A DNA stretch of 64,000 nucleotides from Microvirga ossetica (lineage in GTDB: Bacteria > Pseudomonadota > Alphaproteobacteria > Rhizobiales > Beijerinckiaceae): assembly GCF_002741015.1 (NCBI RefSeq), contig NZ_CP016616.1, forward strand, positions 975,501 to 1,039,500, read 5' to 3'. The position numbers and the translations under genes are program-made. This document shows positions 50,647-59,032 of the stretch, piece after piece. The number at the start of each line of letters is the position of its first letter. The first letter of the stretch is position 1. Below the pieces are notes generated by a model. It ran no database searches. It was given only the letters and a program-made list of their open reading frames with translations, and was not told where the DNA came from.

Positions 50647-51492
50647 TCACGCAATTTCAGGGCTCAACCGCAATCCCCGTTGCTCCAGCAATTCCCAAAA
50701 AGCATCGGACCTGAGGTAGTTCAGCTCTTCGATCCGGCTGTCCACGACGGGATCGAGTGCACGCAGCTCGTCGTCCACATAGCCCGGGTGGCACATGACG
50801 ACAGGGTGCGGCCCCAGATGCGAGAACGCCTCCCCGAACACCCTCGCGACCGGGATCGAGAGATCGAGCGGAGCGAAGCCCGAGAAGCCCTTATTTGTGG
50901 AGAAGCCCGCAAGATGGGTCTGCCGGGCGAAGCCTTTCGCGAGGGCCTTGACGACCAGGGCCTTGCTGCGCCCGACGGGGCGGCGCAGGACGGAAGCCGC
51001 CCTGTCGGCCGGGTCCCGCAGCCAGGTGCGGCCGGCATAGCCCCTCACCGCCAGCGCCTCGATCAAGGCCTTCCTGATGCCCGGTAGAATATGGACATGC
51101 TGGTGACCGTCGACGAAGGCGGGTGGCGCGCCGAAAGCCTGCGTGAAGGCATCGAGCTGGCGTGCGATTTCCGCCGCAATCTCGGAGGCCTGCAGCTGCC
51201 GCTTCAGCGCCTTGGCCAGCAGGATCTGCAGGGGGGGAAACACTCCATCCGCAGCCAGGTCCGGCATCTCTCCCAGGGGAACCCCGACGGTGAAGTTCAG
51301 ATGCAGGCCGACCGCGATCCGGTCCTTCAAAGGTTTCAGATCCGGCGCAGCCCGGCGCCAGCCGGGCATGTTGGTCATGGCCCCGGTCGCCGACAGGCGT
51401 CCCTTCCAGGCCAGTTCCACGATGCCCCGGCTGACCCCGTCGGCGAGGCCGAAATCGTCGGCACAGAGGATGACGGAGCGGAAGGAACGCAT
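50647..51492 (-). CDS. hpnK: ChbG/HpnK-type deacetylase
   Basis: A 281-residue YdjC-fold deacetylase. SVILCADDFGLADGVSRGIVELA holds the metal-binding Asp pair; GLHLNFTVGVPLGE and PAFVDGHQHVHILPGIR provide His ligands. The length and motifs are close to HpnK, which removes an acetyl group during hopanoid head-group synthesis. It lies divergent from a membrane glycosyltransferase. No other hpn genes are seen in the window, so a non-hopanoid deacetylase is possible and the symbol is tentative. Confidence 0.75.
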   Translation of the reverse strand: MRSFRSVILCADDFGLADGVSRGIVELAWKGRLSATGAMTNMPGWRRAAPDLKPLKDRIAVGLHLNFTVGVPLGEMPDLAADGVFPPLQILLAKALKRQLQASEIAAEIARQLDAFTQAFGAPPAFVDGHQHVHILPGIRKALIEALAVRGYAGRTWLRDPADRAASVLRRPVGRSKALVVKALAKGFARQTHLAGFSTNKGFSGFAPLDLSIPVARVFGEAFSHLGPHPVVMCHPGYVDDELRALDPVVDSRIEELNYLRSDAFWELLEQRGLRLSPEIA

Positions 51493-51588
51493 GAATGTCC
51501 TTAAAATCGGCTTTGCCGCACCCTAATCCTCTTGAGCAAAGCCGCAAACTCGGCTCTTGATGCGGCCCTGTCAAAAAGGGTTTCTCCA

Positions 51589-52575
51589 GTGGCGTCGCCC
51601 AAGCTCAGCGTCATCATCCCCGTGCACAACGAGAGCGCGAATATTGCGCCCCTGTGCGAACGCCTGCTGCCGATCCTAAATCGCATCACCCCGGCATGGG
51701 AGATGGTCTTCGTCGACGATGGCAGCCGGGACGATACCCTGGAGCGGATCCGCGAGATCGGCCGTGACGAGCCGCGGATCGGCGCGGTCTCCTTCAGCCG
51801 CAATTTCGGCAAGGAAATCGCCATCGCAGCCGGGCTCGACCATGCCCGGGGCGATGCGGTGATCATCATGGATGCCGACCTGCAGCACCCGCCGGAGATG
51901 ATCGAGACCTTCGTGGAGCGCTGGCGGGACGGCTATCTCATGGTCTATGGCCAACGCACGGACCGCTCCGACGAGACCCGGGTCAAGCGCGGTTTCGCCC
52001 ATCTGTTCTACCGGCTATTCGCCCGCTTCGGCGAAATCGCCCTGCCCGAAGGCGCAGGCGATTTCCGCCTCATCGACCGCAAGGGCGTGGAAGCCCTGCG
52101 GACTCTCGGCGAGAAGGCGCGCTTCTCGAAGGGGCTCTATGCCTGGATCGGCTTCAAGGCGACGGGAGTGCCCTTCGTGGTGGAGGAGCGCCAGTTCGGC
52201 ACTTCGAAATGGAGCTTCAGGACGCTCTTCCGCTTCGCCTTCGACGGCATGGCCGCCTTCTCGACGGTGCCGCTGCGGGTCTGGACCTATATCGGCTTCC
52301 TGATCTCCTTCCTGGCGATTGCCACTGCCGTTTACTTCATGATCCGGACGCTGCTGTTCGGCACCGACCTGCCCGGCTTCCCGAGCCTGATCGTCTCGAT
52401 CATGTTCTTCTCCGGCATCCAGCTCATGTCGCTCGGCATCGTCGGGGAATATGTCGGCCGCATCTTCGCCGAGGTGAAACGGCGGCCGCTCTATGTGGTG
52501 GCCGAGCGGATCGGCGGTGCGGCGGAAGTCTCGAGCGACATCGTTCCCGAAAACTATCGCACGCGCCGGGCCTGA
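51589..52575 (+). CDS. Membrane-anchored family 2 glycosyltransferase (GtrB/DPM1-like)
   Basis: A 328-residue enzyme. The catalytic GT2 domain has LSVIIPVHNESANIAPL, MVFVDDGSRDDTLERI, the metal-binding IIMDADLQHPPEMI and EGAGDFRLIDR. Two C-terminal membrane segments (GFLISFLAIATAVYFMI; MFFSGIQLMSLGIVGEYVGRIF) match GtrB/ArnC-type enzymes that load sugars onto polyprenyl phosphate. GTG at 51589 was chosen for AAGGG upstream; a TTG at 51532 has no ribosome site. It is three bases before murJ and is probably co-transcribed with it. Confidence 0.88.
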   Translation: MASPKLSVIIPVHNESANIAPLCERLLPILNRITPAWEMVFVDDGSRDDTLERIREIGRDEPRIGAVSFSRNFGKEIAIAAGLDHARGDAVIIMDADLQHPPEMIETFVERWRDGYLMVYGQRTDRSDETRVKRGFAHLFYRLFARFGEIALPEGAGDFRLIDRKGVEALRTLGEKARFSKGLYAWIGFKATGVPFVVEERQFGTSKWSFRTLFRFAFDGMAAFSTVPLRVWTYIGFLISFLAIATAVYFMIRTLLFGTDLPGFPSLIVSIMFFSGIQLMSLGIVGEYVGRIFAEVKRRPLYVVAERIGGAAEVSSDIVPENYRTRRA

Positions 52576-52578
52576 CCG

Positions 52579-54105
52579 ATGTTCCGAAAGATCCTTTCCG
52601 TCGGCGGCTGGACCCTCGTCTCGCGCCTTACGGGCTTCATCCGCGACGTGGTGCTGGCGGCCATCATGGGCGTCGGGCCGGTGGCGGATGCCTTCGTGGT
52701 CGCCTCGCGCATCCCAAACCATTTCCGCGCGATCTTCAGCGAGGGCGCCTTCAACAGCGCCTTCCTGCCCACCTATGCCGGCGTGCTGGAACGGGAGGGC
52801 GCTGCCCCGGCGCGCTCCTTCGCGAGCCGGATCAGCACCCTGATGCTGATCGTTCAGGTCGCGCTTCTCGTCCTCGCGCTTTTCGCCATGCCGGTGGTGG
52901 TGATGCTGCTTGCCCCCGGCTTCTCGGAGGATCCGGCAAAGTTCGACCTGGCGGTAACGCTCACCCGCATCACCTTTCCCTATCTCCTCTTCGTCACCCT
53001 GGTGACGATCCTCTCGGCCATTCTCAACGCCCACGAACGGTTCGCCGCCGCAGCCGCGGCTCCCGTCCTGCTCAACGTCTCCATCGTGGCGGCCCTGGCG
53101 ATAGCCTTCCTGTTCCCCAATGCCGGCTATGCGGCGGCCTGGGGCGTCACGGTCGCGGGCGTTCTCGAACTGCTGCTCGTCTGGGTGTCGGCAAAGAGGC
53201 TCGGCGTCGCGCCGAGGATCGAGGCGCCGCGCCTCGATCCGGCCATGACGCATTTCTTCAAGATCCTCGGGCCGGCGGTGATCGGCTCGGCGGGCGTCCA
53301 GCTTGCGATGTTCGCCGACACGATCATCGCCTCCTTCCTGCCCACCGGCGCGGTGGCCTCGCTGTACTATGCCGACCGGATCTATCAATTGCCCCTCGGC
53401 GTCATCGGCATCGCGGCCGGCACCGTCCTGCTGCCGGAGATGAGCCGCAAGATTGCCTCGAGCGACGTGGCGGGCGCGCACGGTGCGCAGAATCGGGCGG
53501 TGGGCCTGACGCTGGCGCTCGCCGCGCCCTTCGTCGTCGCCTTCCTGACGATGCCCGATCTCATCATGTCGGCCCTGTTCCAGCGCGGTGCCTTCGATGC
53601 CGCCGCCGCACAACGCTCCGGCGCCGTGCTCGCGGCCTATGCCATCGGCCTGCCGGCCGCGGTGCTGATCCGCTCGGCGGTGGCGAGCTTCTATTCCCGC
53701 TCGGATACGGTGACGCCGCTCATCGCCTCGCTCTCGGCGGTAGCCGTCAACGTCGGCCTGAAGATCGTCCTGACCGGCCCCTACGGCGTCGTCGGCCTGT
53801 CGCTCGCCACCGCCATCGGCATCTGGGTCAATCTCGGCCTTCTCGTGTTCCTCGCCCTGCGGCGGGATTGGATGTTCCTAAGCGGCACGCTCGGCCGCAC
53901 GGCGGCCGCGGTCGGCGTGGCAAGCCTGTTGCTTGCCGTCTTCGCCTGGTTCGCGCCAACACCGCTCGCGGCATGGACCGCCTCCCTTCCCGCCTGGCAC
54001 AACGAGATCCTGCTGGCGGTTCTCGGCGCCACCGGGGCGCTGATCTATGGCGGCGCGCTTCTCGCCGGCCTCAAGGTCCTCGGGGTGAGGCTGTCCCGCC
54101 GCTGA
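52579..54105 (+). CDS. murJ: Lipid II flippase MurJ (MviN)
   Basis: A 508-residue membrane protein with 14 segments. The N-terminal pattern MFRKILSVGGWTLVSRLTGFIRDVVLAAIMGVG, then ADAFVVASRIPNHFRAIFSEGAFNSAFLP, and RIYQLPLGVIGIAAGTVLLPEMSR is highly specific for MurJ. It moves lipid II across the inner membrane for peptidoglycan synthesis. It begins three bases after the glycosyltransferase stop. Confidence 0.95.
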   Translation: MFRKILSVGGWTLVSRLTGFIRDVVLAAIMGVGPVADAFVVASRIPNHFRAIFSEGAFNSAFLPTYAGVLEREGAAPARSFASRISTLMLIVQVALLVLALFAMPVVVMLLAPGFSEDPAKFDLAVTLTRITFPYLLFVTLVTILSAILNAHERFAAAAAAPVLLNVSIVAALAIAFLFPNAGYAAAWGVTVAGVLELLLVWVSAKRLGVAPRIEAPRLDPAMTHFFKILGPAVIGSAGVQLAMFADTIIASFLPTGAVASLYYADRIYQLPLGVIGIAAGTVLLPEMSRKIASSDVAGAHGAQNRAVGLTLALAAPFVVAFLTMPDLIMSALFQRGAFDAAAAQRSGAVLAAYAIGLPAAVLIRSAVASFYSRSDTVTPLIASLSAVAVNVGLKIVLTGPYGVVGLSLATAIGIWVNLGLLVFLALRRDWMFLSGTLGRTAAAVGVASLLLAVFAWFAPTPLAAWTASLPAWHNEILLAVLGATGALIYGGALLAGLKVLGVRLSRR

Positions 54106-54129
54106 GCCGTCCGAGGTCCTGAATTCTCC

Positions 54130-54165
54130 GGGAACCTTTCTGCCGAGTATCCATCCAATCGAATG
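54130..54165 (+). promoter_or_regulatory. ECF-type promoter copy 1 (upstream of the DUF5602-like gene)
   Basis: GGGAACCTT, 12 bases, then CCATCCAATCGAATG. The same two conserved boxes with exactly the same spacing occur at 55155-55190. The -35 box resembles GGAAC-type ECF promoters. The downstream box (CCATCYAATSGNATG) would cover the -10 and start-site region. It lies 37 bases before the start codon at 54202. Confidence 0.7.
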
Positions 54166-54201
54166 CACCGGGGATTCCCGGTCTCACGAGAGGATGCTGT
54201 C

Positions 54202-54624
54202 ATGATCTTTCGCTTCGCTGCCGCCGCACTTGGAATTGCTGCGCTCGCCATGCCGGCCCTGGCCGCCGATCAGGTCGAGAAGGCTCCGCCGTCAGGAGCC
54301 TACAAGAAGGTGAGCGAACTGGTGAAGCTGCCCGATTTCCTTCCCGGGCTCGGACAGCTTTACGTCGACCCCAAGACCCTGCCCGCAGGCCCGTTCCTCG
54401 CCTACGACCGCGAGGGCCGGCTGGTCAGCACGGTCTACATGCTGCCCGTCGAGGATCTCACCAACAAGGACAAGCGCTTCGAGGATCTGGCCGCTCCCGG
54501 CGGCAAGGTCGACCACGTCGATGTCTATTTCAACGCCGGGCATCCCGGCGTCGAGAAGCCTCATGCGCATGTCGTGTTATGGCATGTGCCGAAGGCCGAC
54601 GAGACGCGGGTAGCCGCGAAGTGA
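54202..54624 (+). CDS. Secreted DUF5602/TTHB210-like protein
   Basis: A 140-residue protein with a signal peptide (MIFRFAAAALGIAALAMPALA). The mature part has FLPGLGQLYVDPKTLPAGPF, LAYDREGRLVSTVYMLPVED and a His-rich end (HVDVYFNAGHPGVEKPHAHVVLWH). This recalls the DUF5602/TTHB210-like family as I remember it, including a Thermus protein under sigma-E control; I could not check it. It is followed by the cupredoxin gene with a four-base overlap (GTGA). An in-frame ATG at 54163 is inside the promoter and was rejected. Confidence 0.75.
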   Translation: MIFRFAAAALGIAALAMPALAADQVEKAPPSGAYKKVSELVKLPDFLPGLGQLYVDPKTLPAGPFLAYDREGRLVSTVYMLPVEDLTNKDKRFEDLAAPGGKVDHVDVYFNAGHPGVEKPHAHVVLWHVPKADETRVAAK

Positions 54625-55136
54625 CGCCGTCGCGACGGCATGTCCTGCAGATCGGCGGGGGTATCCTCGCCGGTCTGGCATGGCCTCGCCTGTCCCTCGC
54701 CGGGTCGCCTGCCGAGATCCGGATGCAGGGCAAGGCGGACGGCTCGCATGTGTGGTTCGATCCCATCGGCCTGCACGTCCAGCCCGGCGAGACGATCCGC
54801 TGGATCAACCTGGATCCGGGGAACTCGCATACGGCCACGGCCTATCATCCGAAGAATTTCGATCGCCCGCTGCGCATTCCTGAAGATGCCGCGCCCTGGA
54901 ACTCGGATTATCTCCTGCCGAACGAGGCGTTTTCGGTCACCTTGAGGGTGGAAGGCGTGTACGATTTCTTCTGCATCCCGCACGAACATGCGGGCATGGT
55001 CGGACGGATCGTCGTCGGGAATCCCGGCAGTCACTCACCGAAGGAATCCGCGGGCCAGGCGCTTCCGGACATCGCCTTGCAGGCATTCCCATCGATTGAC
55101 GAGATCATGCAGCAGAGTGTGGTTCGCCGAACATGA
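54621..55136 (+). CDS. Tat-exported plastocyanin-like cupredoxin
   Basis: A 171-residue copper protein. The twin-arginine signal is SRRHVLQIGGGILAGLA, with cleavage about residue 27. Type 1 copper ligands fit the plastocyanin/pseudoazurin spacing: His70 (GNSHTATAYHP), Cys118 and His121 (FFCIPHEH) and Met126, that is C-x2-H-x4-M. The GTG start at 54621 overlaps the previous stop, so the two are translationally coupled. It should carry electrons or copper in the periplasm. The C-terminal 35 residues beyond the copper site are not typical for small cupredoxins. Confidence 0.88.
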   Translation: MTPSRRHVLQIGGGILAGLAWPRLSLAGSPAEIRMQGKADGSHVWFDPIGLHVQPGETIRWINLDPGNSHTATAYHPKNFDRPLRIPEDAAPWNSDYLLPNEAFSVTLRVEGVYDFFCIPHEHAGMVGRIVVGNPGSHSPKESAGQALPDIALQAFPSIDEIMQQSVVRRT

Positions 55137-55154
55137 ACGCGATCCATATAACTC

Positions 55155-55190
55155 GGGAACCTTCGAGGCGTCTTTCCATCTAATGGCATG
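55155..55190 (+). promoter_or_regulatory. ECF-type promoter copy 2 (upstream of the sigma factor gene)
   Basis: GGGAACCTT, 12 bases, then CCATCTAATGGCATG, matching copy 1 at 54130-54165 in boxes and spacing. It lies 15 bases before the sigma factor start at 55206, with a GGGAG ribosome site in between. It implies autoregulation. Confidence 0.7.
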
Positions 55191-55205
55191 ATACGGGAGA
55201 CAGCC

Positions 55206-55907
55206 ATGCAATCGGGGATCGCGGTAACGCCGCGCTTGGACGACCTGGATGACCTGGCCCTGGTCGAGCGGGCCCGGCGGCACGACGGGGCGGCCCTTCG
55301 CCTGATCATGGAACGCCACAACCGCCAGCTCTACCGCGTTGCGCGCAGCGTCCTGCGCGAGGATGCGGAGGCGGAGGATGTCGTGCAGGAGACCTATCTT
55401 CGCGCCTTCACCCACCTGGACGGTTTCCGCGGCGAGGCACGCCTTGCGACCTGGCTCACGCGGATCGCGCTCAACGAGGCGCTGGAGCGTCTTCGGAAGC
55501 GGCGGCCCTCCGTCGAGTTGAAGCAGATCGACGCCATCAACGAGCAAGGGGAGGCCCGCGTGATCTTCCTGCCCACGGCCCGGCAGGAGGGCGACCCCGA
55601 AGCCGCCGCCGCCCGCGCCGAAATCCGCCGCCTGATCGAACGGGCGATCGACCAACTGCCCGATCCGTTCCGCATCGTCTTCGTTCTGCGGGATATCGAG
55701 GAAATGAGCGTCGAGGCGACAGCCTGCCAACTCGGCCTGCGCCCCGAGACGGTGAAGACAAGGCTTCACCGCGCCCGCCGGCTCCTGCGGAGAAGCCTCG
55801 ACCGAACCCTCTCGAACGCATTGACCGATGCCTTCCCCTTCGCAGGCGCCCGCTGCGCGCGGATCACGCAAAGCGTTCTGGACCGGCTGGACGAGATGAA
55901 GCCCTGA
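55206..55907 (+). CDS. ECF sigma factor
   Basis: A 233-residue ECF sigma factor. Region 2 is RLIMERHNRQLYRVARSVLREDAEAEDVVQETYLRAF (about residues 34-70), and region 4 is LPDPFRIVFVLRDIEEMSVEATACQLGLRPETVKTRLHRARRLLRR (about 152-197). A C-terminal extension with FPFAGARCARITQSVLDRL follows. No zinc-binding anti-sigma factor or membrane anti-sigma gene lies next to it. The upstream promoter copy shared with the cupredoxin operon suggests it drives itself and that operon. ATG at 55206 has GGGAG upstream; a second ATG at 55188 is inside the promoter. Confidence 0.9.
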   Translation: MQSGIAVTPRLDDLDDLALVERARRHDGAALRLIMERHNRQLYRVARSVLREDAEAEDVVQETYLRAFTHLDGFRGEARLATWLTRIALNEALERLRKRRPSVELKQIDAINEQGEARVIFLPTARQEGDPEAAAARAEIRRLIERAIDQLPDPFRIVFVLRDIEEMSVEATACQLGLRPETVKTRLHRARRLLRRSLDRTLSNALTDAFPFAGARCARITQSVLDRLDEMKP

Positions 55908-57086
55908 TCAGGCCGTCCAGACGCTGAACGGTGCAAAGGTGAAGAGCTCGCGTTCGGTCGCGATGCCGCGCAGCCGGTGCCGGCCGAGGGAACGCACAGG
56001 GACCGAGCTCACGGAGGCCACGCTGTCGGACAGGATCACGGCGCAGTCGAGGCTGCTGCACAGGGCCTCCATGCGGCTCACCTCGTTGACCGCCGGTCCG
56101 ATCACGGTGAAATCGAGCCGGCCGGCCGCGCCGATATTGCCGTAGAACACGTCGCCGCAATGAAGTGCGATGTCGAGACTGAGCGGCGCCTTGTCGGCAT
56201 GGAGGCGGTTGACGGCGGCATTGCGCTCGAGCGCAATCTGGGCCGCCCGGATCGCCGCTCTGCACGCGTCCTCGCGGGAGCGATCCTCGGTGATCGTGAA
56301 CGCGGCCAGGACCCCGTCGCCCATGAACTTGAGCACCTCGCCGCCCTGCTCGGCGACCGGATCCGCCATGGCTTCGAGATGCTGGTCGAGGCGGCCGATC
56401 AGGTTTATTCCTGCGGTATCGGCGAGAGTCGTGAAGCCGCGCAGATCGGCGAAGAGCAGCGCGGCGGTCAGCGTCGTGCCGAAACCCCGCCGGATCTCGC
56501 CGCTGAGCACACGCCGGCCGGCGGAGAGGCCGACATAGGTGTCGAGCATGGCGACCGTCAGGTCGAAGAGCGTCATGCGGTAGGCGGCGAGCCCCAGCAG
56601 CGGCAGGAGCGCATCGATACGGGCGATTTCCTCCGGCGAGAACCCTTCCGGGCGGCTCGAAGAAAAGGAGATGCCGATGCCGCGCAGGTCCGGAGCACTG
56701 GTGTTCTCGAAACTGAAGAGGCGGGCAAGATAATCGGTCCCGCCCTCGCGCCGGACATCTTCGAACACGTCGAACTTCATGGCCTCCGGATCTTCGATCA
56801 GCCAATAGCAGCTCGTCTGCTCGGTCTTCATCATGTGGGCGAAGGGGCTCTGCTCGAAGGCAAGCTCGTTGCGCTCGTGCGAGACGCCCTCGACGATCAT
56901 GCCGGCCGAGCGGGTCCAGACATGGGTGTAGACGCGGATCGTCGGGTTGACGGTCGGCAGCGCGAGATAGGCCCGGACCAGGGGAATGCCCTCTTGCGCC
57001 AGCCGGTCCGCGAATCCTGCGAGCAGCGAGCCGACATCGCTTCCCCTTAAGCCCTGTTCGATGATCCAATCTTCGAGATTCGCCAT
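55908..57086 (-). CDS. Class III adenylate/guanylate cyclase
   Basis: A 392-residue protein. The N-terminal half (about 190 residues) is a sensor-like domain of unknown type, with VRAYLALPTVNPTIRVYTHVWTR and YWLIEDPEAMKFDVFEDVRREGGTDYLARLFSF. The C-terminal class III catalytic domain has LLFADLRGFTTLADTAG, VLKFMGDGVLAAFTIT and CGDVFYGNIGAAGRLDFTVIGPAVNEVSRMEAL. It makes cyclic AMP or GMP. The gene's stop codon directly abuts that of the ECF sigma gene; the two are convergent. Confidence 0.88.
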   Translation of the reverse strand: MANLEDWIIEQGLRGSDVGSLLAGFADRLAQEGIPLVRAYLALPTVNPTIRVYTHVWTRSAGMIVEGVSHERNELAFEQSPFAHMMKTEQTSCYWLIEDPEAMKFDVFEDVRREGGTDYLARLFSFENTSAPDLRGIGISFSSSRPEGFSPEEIARIDALLPLLGLAAYRMTLFDLTVAMLDTYVGLSAGRRVLSGEIRRGFGTTLTAALLFADLRGFTTLADTAGINLIGRLDQHLEAMADPVAEQGGEVLKFMGDGVLAAFTITEDRSREDACRAAIRAAQIALERNAAVNRLHADKAPLSLDIALHCGDVFYGNIGAAGRLDFTVIGPAVNEVSRMEALCSSLDCAVILSDSVASVSSVPVRSLGRHRLRGIATERELFTFAPFSVWTA

Positions 57087-57102
57087 AGGAATACCTTAAC
57101 GC

Positions 57103-57203
57103 GTTTAGAGCTGTTTCCAGTGACGTGGAATCAGCTCTCTTCGTTTGTCTGCCGCATTTTTGACGGCGAACCGGAGCCACTTCGCCGAAAAATGCTCTAG
57201 CGA
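57103..57203. repeat. REP-like repeat, type E copy 2
   Basis: The reverse strand reads TAGAGCATTTTTCGGCGAAG then GTGGCTCCGGTTCGCCGTC, with AGCTGATTCCACGT at the other end. It matches 62506-62598 in reverse. Its TAG is the stop codon of the gene to its right (57197-57199). Confidence 0.8.
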
Positions 57204-57916
57204 CTCGCATGACGTGAGATTCCGCCCGTCCCCGCGATTTCCGTCAGCAGCTTGCGGCGGGCGGCCAAGGCGAAGGGCCGCATCTCGTCGGCGATCTCGA
57301 CGAAGGATCCCGGCCCGCCGATGACGCTCTGGCCATAATAATCCTCCAGGGACATGCCGCCGGGTCCGCCCGGTCGGCCGCTGCCGGGGCGGCGGATGGC
57401 GAGCGCGTTGATGGTGAAGCCTTTCGCCAGCGCATCTCCCCGCGCCTGTTCCAGCGACCGGCCGTTCATGTTCGGCCCGTCGCCCGACACGTCGATCACC
57501 TTGCGCGTGCCCTCATGGGCATTGGTCTCCACGAGGCGTACGGAGAAGTCGATGGCGTTGGAGATCGAGTTGAAGCCATAGGCGCCGCGCGGTGCGCCGA
57601 TGAGCTTGTCTGCGAAAACCTTCGCGCTCGCCGCGTCGCGGATCACGTGCCAGTCCACGATGAGCACCTGCGAGCTCGGCCCGCCCCATTCCATGAAAGC
57701 GACCGCGATGGCGCCGGCGGGGCCGTCCTTGATGCCGTTGAGCACATCGGGATTGGTGAGCGCATCGGCCCAGCCCTGGCGCTGGAGGCGCAGCTCCGCA
57801 TCGTCGATGGAGCCGGACCCGTCGGCGGCGAAAACCAGCTCGAGATCGACCGACTCGGCCCGCGCGGGGGCGGTCAGGAGGCCGAGGACGAAAAGGCCGT
57901 TCAGGACAAGGCGCAT
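57197..57916 (-). CDS. DUF1194 (VWA-like) secreted protein
   Basis: A 239-residue protein with a signal peptide (RLVLNGLFVLGLLTAPARA) and a von Willebrand A-like fold: VDLELVFAADGSGSIDDAEL holds the metal-adhesion site DGSGS, and later DVSGDGPNMNG and FNSISNAIDFSV fit the DUF1194 pattern. It should be periplasmic or outer surface. ATG at 57916 was chosen as it gives a clean signal peptide; the frame from 57952 adds 12 residues. The stop codon is supplied by a repeat. Confidence 0.82.
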   Translation of the reverse strand: MRLVLNGLFVLGLLTAPARAESVDLELVFAADGSGSIDDAELRLQRQGWADALTNPDVLNGIKDGPAGAIAVAFMEWGGPSSQVLIVDWHVIRDAASAKVFADKLIGAPRGAYGFNSISNAIDFSVRLVETNAHEGTRKVIDVSGDGPNMNGRSLEQARGDALAKGFTINALAIRRPGSGRPGGPGGMSLEDYYGQSVIGGPGSFVEIADEMRPFALAARRKLLTEIAGTGGISRHASR

Positions 57917-58015
57917 CGAGGGCTCCGGCTTTGGCCGCAATGCTGGAACCATTTAGGGCACGAGGCGGCCAGGGCCGCCTCGGCCACACTTCACAACTTC
58001 GTTGAGGCGATGCCG

Positions 58016-58891
58016 TCAGGCCGCCTTGAGAACTCCCTTGTCATGGGCGAACGCCCAGTAGAGCTCGCGGGCGAGGCGGTAGAACGGGCCGGGCTGGAGA
58101 TCGCGGCTGTCGATGCGCAGCACCGGCATCACCTTGGAATAGTTGCCCGAGATGAAGATCTCGTCGGCGCCGGCGAAATCCTCGTAGCGCAGGGTGCTCT
58201 CGACCACGGTGGTGCCGTCGTCGCGCAGGAGCTGGATCACGCGCTGGCGGGTGATGCCATTCAGGAACGTGCCGTTCGGATAAGGCGTATAGACCACGCC
58301 GTCCTTGGCCATGAACACGTTGGAGGTTCCGGTCTCGGCCACATTGCCTAGGGCGTCGCACACGAGGGCGTTGTCGAAGCCCTTCTCCCTCGCCTCGCGA
58401 AGCACGCGGGCATTGTTGGGATAGAGCGCGCCCGCCTTCGCGTCGGTCGGCATGGATTCGATGGTCGGGCGGCGGAAGCTCGACTTCATCACCGAGAGCC
58501 CGCCCGGCACCGGCATCGGCGCCTCGAAGAGGGACAGGCAGAACTGGGTCGATTCCGGATCCGGCGCAATGGTCGCCAGGCCCTCGGCCTCGCCCCAGTA
58601 CATCGGCTTCACATAGAGGGCCGTGCCCGGCGCGAACTTCTTCACGCCCTCGCGGACGAGATCGACGATCGCCTGCGCCTCCATGGTGGGCTTGAGACCG
58701 ATGGTCGGGGCCGAGCGGTTCACGCGCTCGCAATGCCGGTCGAGATCCGGGGCGACGCCCTCGAACACGCGGGCGCCATCGAACACCGACGAGCCGAGCC
58801 AGGATACGTGGGAGCGCGGACCGATCAGGGGCGGATTGCCCTCACGCCACGCGCCGTCGAACCAGTTCCAGGTCTGCGAATACCAAGCCAC
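58016..58891 (-). CDS. ilvE: Branched-chain amino acid aminotransferase
   Basis: A 291-residue PLP enzyme of fold type IV. It starts VAWYSQTWNWFDGAWREGN, and has HVSWLGSSVFDGARVFEG, YVKPMYWGEAEGLATI, the PLP lysine in KAGALYPNNARVLREAREKG and GNVAETGTSNVFMAKDG, TYPNGTFLNGITRQRVIQLL. It transfers amino groups between leucine, isoleucine or valine and 2-oxoglutarate; D-amino acid or 4-amino-4-deoxychorismate specificity cannot be excluded. GTG at 58891 has GAGG upstream. Confidence 0.85.
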   Translation of the reverse strand: MAWYSQTWNWFDGAWREGNPPLIGPRSHVSWLGSSVFDGARVFEGVAPDLDRHCERVNRSAPTIGLKPTMEAQAIVDLVREGVKKFAPGTALYVKPMYWGEAEGLATIAPDPESTQFCLSLFEAPMPVPGGLSVMKSSFRRPTIESMPTDAKAGALYPNNARVLREAREKGFDNALVCDALGNVAETGTSNVFMAKDGVVYTPYPNGTFLNGITRQRVIQLLRDDGTTVVESTLRYEDFAGADEIFISGNYSKVMPVLRIDSRDLQPGPFYRLARELYWAFAHDKGVLKAA

Positions 58892-59032
58892 TTGTCTCAA
58901 TCCTCAATCGGTCAGAATGACTGCCGCATCGAATCCCTTGCGGGGCCCATCGTCAATCGTTCCTTCGGCCATCGGCATATGAAGTCTTGTGATGGGTTCC
59001 ATGAGGATGTCTGATCATTGCCCGGCCTGAGG

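Noticed and set aside
50647..52575. A hopanoid biosynthesis cluster
   Set aside because: Only an HpnK-like deacetylase is seen; the neighbouring glycosyltransferase is of GtrB/DPM1 type and is divergently transcribed.
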